Positions 60,836-64,000 of a stretch of DNA of 64,000 bases are shown in pieces. The notes below the pieces were generated by a model. It made no database searches. It saw nothing but the letters and a program-made list of their open reading frames with translations, and was not told the origin of the DNA. Position numbers and translations under genes: made by a program. Source of the stretch: Thermococcus barossii (GTDB lineage Archaea > Methanobacteriota_B > Thermococci > Thermococcales > Thermococcaceae); NCBI RefSeq assembly GCF_002214465.1, contig NZ_CP015101.1:565013-629012 (forward strand), written 5' to 3'. How positions within the stretch are numbered: the stretch's first letter is position 1; each line of letters starts with the position of its first letter.

Positions 60836-62299
60836 ATGCGGGTGCTGATACTTGGAGGTGGCGCAATCGGCCGCTCGATAGCGGAGTCCCTCAAAGGGGA
60901 GTTTGAGGTTATAATCATTGAGAAGGATCAACTCCGTGCAAAGGCCCTTGAGGATAGCGGTTTCCAGGTCGTTCAGGGCGATTTTTCATACACCGCGACA
61001 CTGCTGAAGGCGGGTATAGACAAGGCCGAACTCGTTATAATCACCACAATGAACGTTGACACCATAAAGAAGACCGTTTACGTCATAAGAACCAACAACA
61101 AGGAGGTTCCCATACTAACTGTTCTTCCCGATGAGGTCAACCTCGATGAACTTGTCTCACAGATAAACGAGGAGTTCGAGGCGGAGGTCAAAGTTGACTA
61201 CGCGATTTCCCCAAGGAGTGCCCTCAAAGATGCAATGGTTAAAACAGTTATGATGCTTGGCGAAAAGAAGAACGCAAACCTTCTCGTGAGGAAACTCAAG
61301 GAGCTCAAGTCCAAAAACGATTCAATCCTCATAGTCATGCACGATAACCCTGATCCGGATGCCATAGCCAGCGCGACAGCGCTCAGCGTCATTGCCCAGA
61401 CACTTGGCTTCAAGACCCAAATCGTCTACGGCGGGGAGATAACCCACCACGAGAACAGAGCATTCGTCAACCTTCTGGGTGTTGACATAAGGAAGATTTC
61501 TCGCGGTTCCTACGAACTCAAGCGCTATCCAGTTATAGCACTCGTTGACTGCCAGCCAAACGGCAACCTAACGGTACTGGAGAGTAGCGACTACGAGAAG
61601 ATAAAGATACTCATAGACCACCACCAGATACTCCAGCACCTTCAGGAACTCCTCCCCGATGATGCTTTCCTCGATATTAGACCCGAGGTAAATTCCTCCT
61701 CCGCCATACTGGCCGAATACCTCCGCACCCTCAATATATCGGTCTCACCGGTTCTCGGAACGGCCCTTTTCTACGGCATATACATAGACACCAAGAAGTT
61801 CTCCAAGCTGAGCCACGTTGACCTCAAGGCCATCGAATTTCTCGCGGGTAAGGTTGACTACGAGCTCCTTGACAAAATAGAGCATCCCGACATAAGCACC
61901 GAAACGGCTGAAATACTCGCCAAGGCCATAATGAACCGCCGCATATACAAGAACGTCGTCATCAGCAACGTCGGTTTCATCACCAACCGCGACGCCATAG
62001 CGGAGTCCGCCGACTTCCTCCTCCGTCTGGAGGGTATAACGACGGTTCTGGTGTTTGGAATCGTTGACGACAGAATAGAGATATCTGCGAGAACCCGCGA
62101 TGTACGGGTCAACATCGGAACCGTTCTCAGGGAGGCCTTTGGAGACATAGGTAGCGGCGGAGGACACGCGCAGTCAGGTGGTGCCAGAATCCCGCTTGGA
62201 ATATTCAAGCTCGCAAAGGACAAGAACTCTCTCCTCAGACTGGCGGAAGAGGCCATAACAGAAAAGTTCCTGGACGCGCTAAAAGTTAAAGAGGGCTGA
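60836..62299 (+). CDS. RCK (TrkA-N) - DHH - DHHA1 fusion phosphoesterase
   Basis: 487 residues. Residues 1-125 form a Rossmann RCK domain (LILGGGAIGRSIAESL, NAD-type glycine motif; IIEKD acidic end). Residues 150-330 are a DHH domain (MHDNPDPDAIASA; LIDHHQ), and the C-terminus is DHHA1 (GDIGSGGGHAQSGGARIP). DHH-DHHA1 enzymes of this layout cleave cyclic dinucleotides or nanoRNA; an RCK fusion suggests control by or of nucleotide and potassium signals. A c-di-AMP phosphodiesterase is an inference. The ATG follows AAAAAGGTGAGAAAC. Confidence 0.85.
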   Translation: MRVLILGGGAIGRSIAESLKGEFEVIIIEKDQLRAKALEDSGFQVVQGDFSYTATLLKAGIDKAELVIITTMNVDTIKKTVYVIRTNNKEVPILTVLPDEVNLDELVSQINEEFEAEVKVDYAISPRSALKDAMVKTVMMLGEKKNANLLVRKLKELKSKNDSILIVMHDNPDPDAIASATALSVIAQTLGFKTQIVYGGEITHHENRAFVNLLGVDIRKISRGSYELKRYPVIALVDCQPNGNLTVLESSDYEKIKILIDHHQILQHLQELLPDDAFLDIRPEVNSSSAILAEYLRTLNISVSPVLGTALFYGIYIDTKKFSKLSHVDLKAIEFLAGKVDYELLDKIEHPDISTETAEILAKAIMNRRIYKNVVISNVGFITNRDAIAESADFLLRLEGITTVLVFGIVDDRIEISARTRDVRVNIGTVLREAFGDIGSGGGHAQSGGARIPLGIFKLAKDKNSLLRLAEEAITEKFLDALKVKEG

Positions 62300-62509
62300 T
62301 TACTCCTCTTTTGCCTTTACAAGTATTATGTCCCCAATCGCGGTGACCCTGTCGTAGGGAACGCCCACTTTCTCCCCCGGGAGGCCCAGAGCGAGTATTC
62401 TAGCTTGTCCCCTGTCAATTTCAATCAGTATCTCGTCAACGTACCCAATGTAGTAGCCTTTGGTGTTGTATATCTGCTTCCCGTAGAGCCTTGAGAGGCG
62501 CATCACCAT
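62300..62509 (-). CDS. PRC-barrel domain protein
   Basis: 69 residues: RLSRLYGKQIYNTKGYYIGYVDEILIEIDRGQARILAL then a KVGVPYDRVTAIGDIILVK strand pair, the PRC-barrel fold found in archaeal division and photosynthetic-centre-like adaptors. The ATG at 62509 follows GGTGATT. It converges on the RCK-DHH gene with no gap between the stop codons. Confidence 0.85.
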   Translation of the reverse strand: MVMRLSRLYGKQIYNTKGYYIGYVDEILIEIDRGQARILALGLPGEKVGVPYDRVTAIGDIILVKAKEE

Positions 62510-62550
62510 TTTAATCACCGGATTAGGTTATCGGTGAACGTATTTAAACG

Positions 62551-63069
62551 TTACCTCCGTGGAATGTTTCTGGCCATGTTGAAGGCCCACCTTCCAAAGA
62601 CCGCGAAGAACGCGAGTATGGCTCCCATGACTCCAATCGTAAAAAGACCCACAACGGCTCCTTCGGTCCCCTGGAGTGGCTGATAGCCCTTAAAGACCAG
62701 CATGGCAACGGCAAAGCCTCCGAAGTATGTCACGGGCACGAGGAACATGTCGAAGAAGCCGCTGGCTCCGACGAGCATCATAGCCACAATTACAATGGCA
62801 AGGAACGCGTAAATGTCCCGGGATGCAACGGGCTTCACCATCCACAGACCGGCGAGGAGAGACGTGGCGGCAAAACCCAGCGGAAAGGCGTACGCCGATG
62901 CCCTGCTCTCGATGGGGTACCTCGCTCCAATGAGGGCACCGAGCAACATACCCGCGTATATCAGGTACACGAAGTTTTCGTTCCCCATGGGAGAGTACAT
63001 GGCAACTGCCATTATGAACCCGAGGAAAGAACCAACACCGGCCCATGTTAGTATGGACTTCCAGTTCAT
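62551..63069 (-). CDS. Hypothetical membrane protein (five helices)
   Basis: 172 residues with about five membrane segments ([90 protein letters not shown]). No family recognised. It overlaps ribK by 4 bp, so the two are co-translated; a link to flavin metabolism is possible but unproven. Confidence 0.7.
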   Translation of the reverse strand: MNWKSILTWAGVGSFLGFIMAVAMYSPMGNENFVYLIYAGMLLGALIGARYPIESRASAYAFPLGFAATSLLAGLWMVKPVASRDIYAFLAIVIVAMMLVGASGFFDMFLVPVTYFGGFAVAMLVFKGYQPLQGTEGAVVGLFTIGVMGAILAFFAVFGRWAFNMARNIPRR

Positions 63070-63704
63070 CCTTTCACGACCCTCACCGTTATCCTGTCAC
63101 CGTCCCTCAGGCTGAGGACATCCCTCAGACAGACTGGGGCAACTATCTCTGCTATCTTGGGTGGATGAACCGTCCGCGACGGTATCACTATCGCCCCCTC
63201 GACGTCCCCTATCTGAACGCGGTAGGCCTTGACGTCACCGAAGGTTCTTCCCTCCTTCACGAATCCTGGAAGGATAACCGGCCTGACACCACAGAGTGCA
63301 TCGAACACGGTCTTTGGAAACAGCACCCTGATGTTGAGAGTTCCGGGATACGGTTCAAATCCCAGGTATTCTCTAATCAGGTGGGCATATTGCCTGACGT
63401 AGTACGCGCCCTCCCCTATTCCGGAGATGACCTCGCCTATTATTATCCCGTTGTAGAGGGCCTCTGAAATGGCTTCACACAGATTTTCAAGGAAAGTCAG
63501 ACCCTCATGGCTGATTTCCACGTACGTTTTTCTTCCCACCACCTCCTTGTCCACGAGCCCCTCTTCCTCCATCTCCTCAAGGAGCCTGAGAACGGACTGG
63601 GGAGAGGTTCCCAGCTCGCTGGCGAGTTCCCTGAGGGTAATTTTTATCTTCTTTCCAATGGCTCCCTTTCTGGCCAGCAGTATGAGCATCTCTATCCTCT
63701 TCAT
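63066..63704 (-). CDS. ribK: CTP-dependent riboflavin kinase with N-terminal HTH
   Basis: 212 residues. An N-terminal winged helix ([31 protein letters not shown]) is fused to a DUF120/RibK domain: [25 protein letters not shown] (the GTLN motif) and the C-terminal [19 protein letters not shown]. It phosphorylates riboflavin to FMN with CTP, and the HTH may make it a repressor too. It overlaps the endonuclease V gene and the membrane protein gene by 4 bp each. Confidence 0.93.
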   Translation of the reverse strand: MKRIEMLILLARKGAIGKKIKITLRELASELGTSPQSVLRLLEEMEEEGLVDKEVVGRKTYVEISHEGLTFLENLCEAISEALYNGIIIGEVISGIGEGAYYVRQYAHLIREYLGFEPYPGTLNIRVLFPKTVFDALCGVRPVILPGFVKEGRTFGDVKAYRVQIGDVEGAIVIPSRTVHPPKIAEIVAPVCLRDVLSLRDGDRITVRVVKG

Positions 63705-64000
63705 GAGCCTCCCCTCTTCGATAGCCTGTCGGCGAGCCTGAGTGGCTTTGGATAGCCTCTCTCAAGCAGGGGCTCGATGAGCCTCACCGCAGAGTCCAAG
63801 TCGATTAAATGGCCGACGCTTACATAAGCTTTTCCCACCTTCCTGAAGTCTTTTTCCGGGACTCCCCTCAGGGGCCTCTTGGCGACCCCTATCACGGGCC
63901 TTCCGAGGAGCAAACCGATGTGAGAGGCCAGTCCATAGCCCCTGGGATGCGCTTTCCCGTGACCCTCCACGAGCAGGAGGTCGAATTCTTCCCCCCTCAG
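63701..64000 (-). CDS. nfi: Endonuclease V, 3' part (runs off the right edge)
   Basis: The last 99 codons: [22 protein letters not shown] is the endonuclease V active-site region, followed by [12 protein letters not shown] and the C-terminal [15 protein letters not shown]. The enzyme nicks DNA near deaminated bases such as inosine. The frame stays open to base 64000, so the N-terminal half lies outside the window. Overlaps ribK by 4 bp. Confidence 0.92.
   Translation of the reverse strand: MRGEEFDLLLVEGHGKAHPRGYGLASHIGLLLGRPVIGVAKRPLRGVPEKDFRKVGKAYVSVGHLIDLDSAVRLIEPLLERGYPKPLRLADRLSKRGGS

Overview
The window is a contiguous chromosomal segment of a hyperthermophilic euryarchaeon of the order Thermococcales, most likely a Thermococcus. 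The evidence is a 13-gene MBX/MBS (membrane-bound sulfane-sulfur reductase) operon, a cytosolic group 3b NiFe hydrogenase (sulfhydrogenase) operon, archaeal information-processing genes (aRF1, GAN nuclease, Pcc1, S3Ae, S15, LonB), class III signal peptide pilins, TATA-type promoters with GGAGGTGA-type ribosome binding sites, and K-turn guide RNAs. Genes are dense: no gap between genes exceeds about 285 bp. There is no CRISPR array, insertion sequence or integrase. The only mobile-element candidate is a free-standing LAGLIDADG endonuclease next to the initiator tRNA gene.

Layout. 0.1-10 kb: mbxA-N on the minus strand, behind a promoter with two SurR-type motifs. 10.2-15.3 kb: ACT-domain regulator, COG2100-type radical SAM enzyme, a secreted hypothetical protein, and wecC-wecB for UDP-ManNAc uronate. 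15.6-23.6 kb: DUF354 protein, SpoIIM-like membrane protein, lipoate-ligase accessory domain, argS, a DHDPS-family aldolase, an archaeal AAA ATPase, aRF1 and a BofA-like protein. 23.7-25.4 kb: HEAT protein, two class III pilins and a divergent HTH protein. 25.4-28.3 kb: M50 protease and the two aconitase-X subunits expected to act as phosphomevalonate dehydratase. 28.4-33.7 kb: two secreted orphans, tRNA-iMet, homing endonuclease, S15, GAN, Pcc1, S3Ae. 33.7-43.3 kb: THUMP-SPOUT methylase, DUF92, Lrp, MazG, ArsR, JAMM, RidA, a DUF2666-like protein, LonB, SufC-SufB. 43.4-48 kb: hydrogenase maturation protease and hyhBGSL. 48.2-54.4 kb: an accessory cell-surface block (beta-propeller, ABC-2 exporter, a tandem BtuF-like lipoprotein and a Thr-stalked surface protein). 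54.5-64 kb: HTH-CBS regulator, an H/ACA RNA, EamA and UbiA membrane proteins, a DUF1724 regulator divergent from a P-loop-less RecA/KaiC-like protein, a C/D RNA, a DUF2226-like protein, an RCK-DHH fusion, RibK and a partial endonuclease V.

How it fits together. The mbx and hyh operons are the two electron sinks of sulfur versus hydrogen metabolism and are linked by the SurR redox regulon. The mbx promoter carries an extended SurR consensus (GTTTAAAACgtttgGTT) plus a second motif just downstream of the TATA box. The hyh promoter carries only an off-by-one version. Reading the spacers by eye also gave four guide-RNA candidates (one double-hairpin H/ACA and three C/D box), a 57-codon membrane-protein gene, and several symmetric operators. 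The most regular of these is TTGTT-N7-AACAA repeated twice between a DUF1724 regulator and its divergent partner.

Start codons were assigned from ribosome binding sites. Several genes appear to start at TTG or GTG. No database search was possible, so family names are recognised from motifs and remembered sequence patterns.
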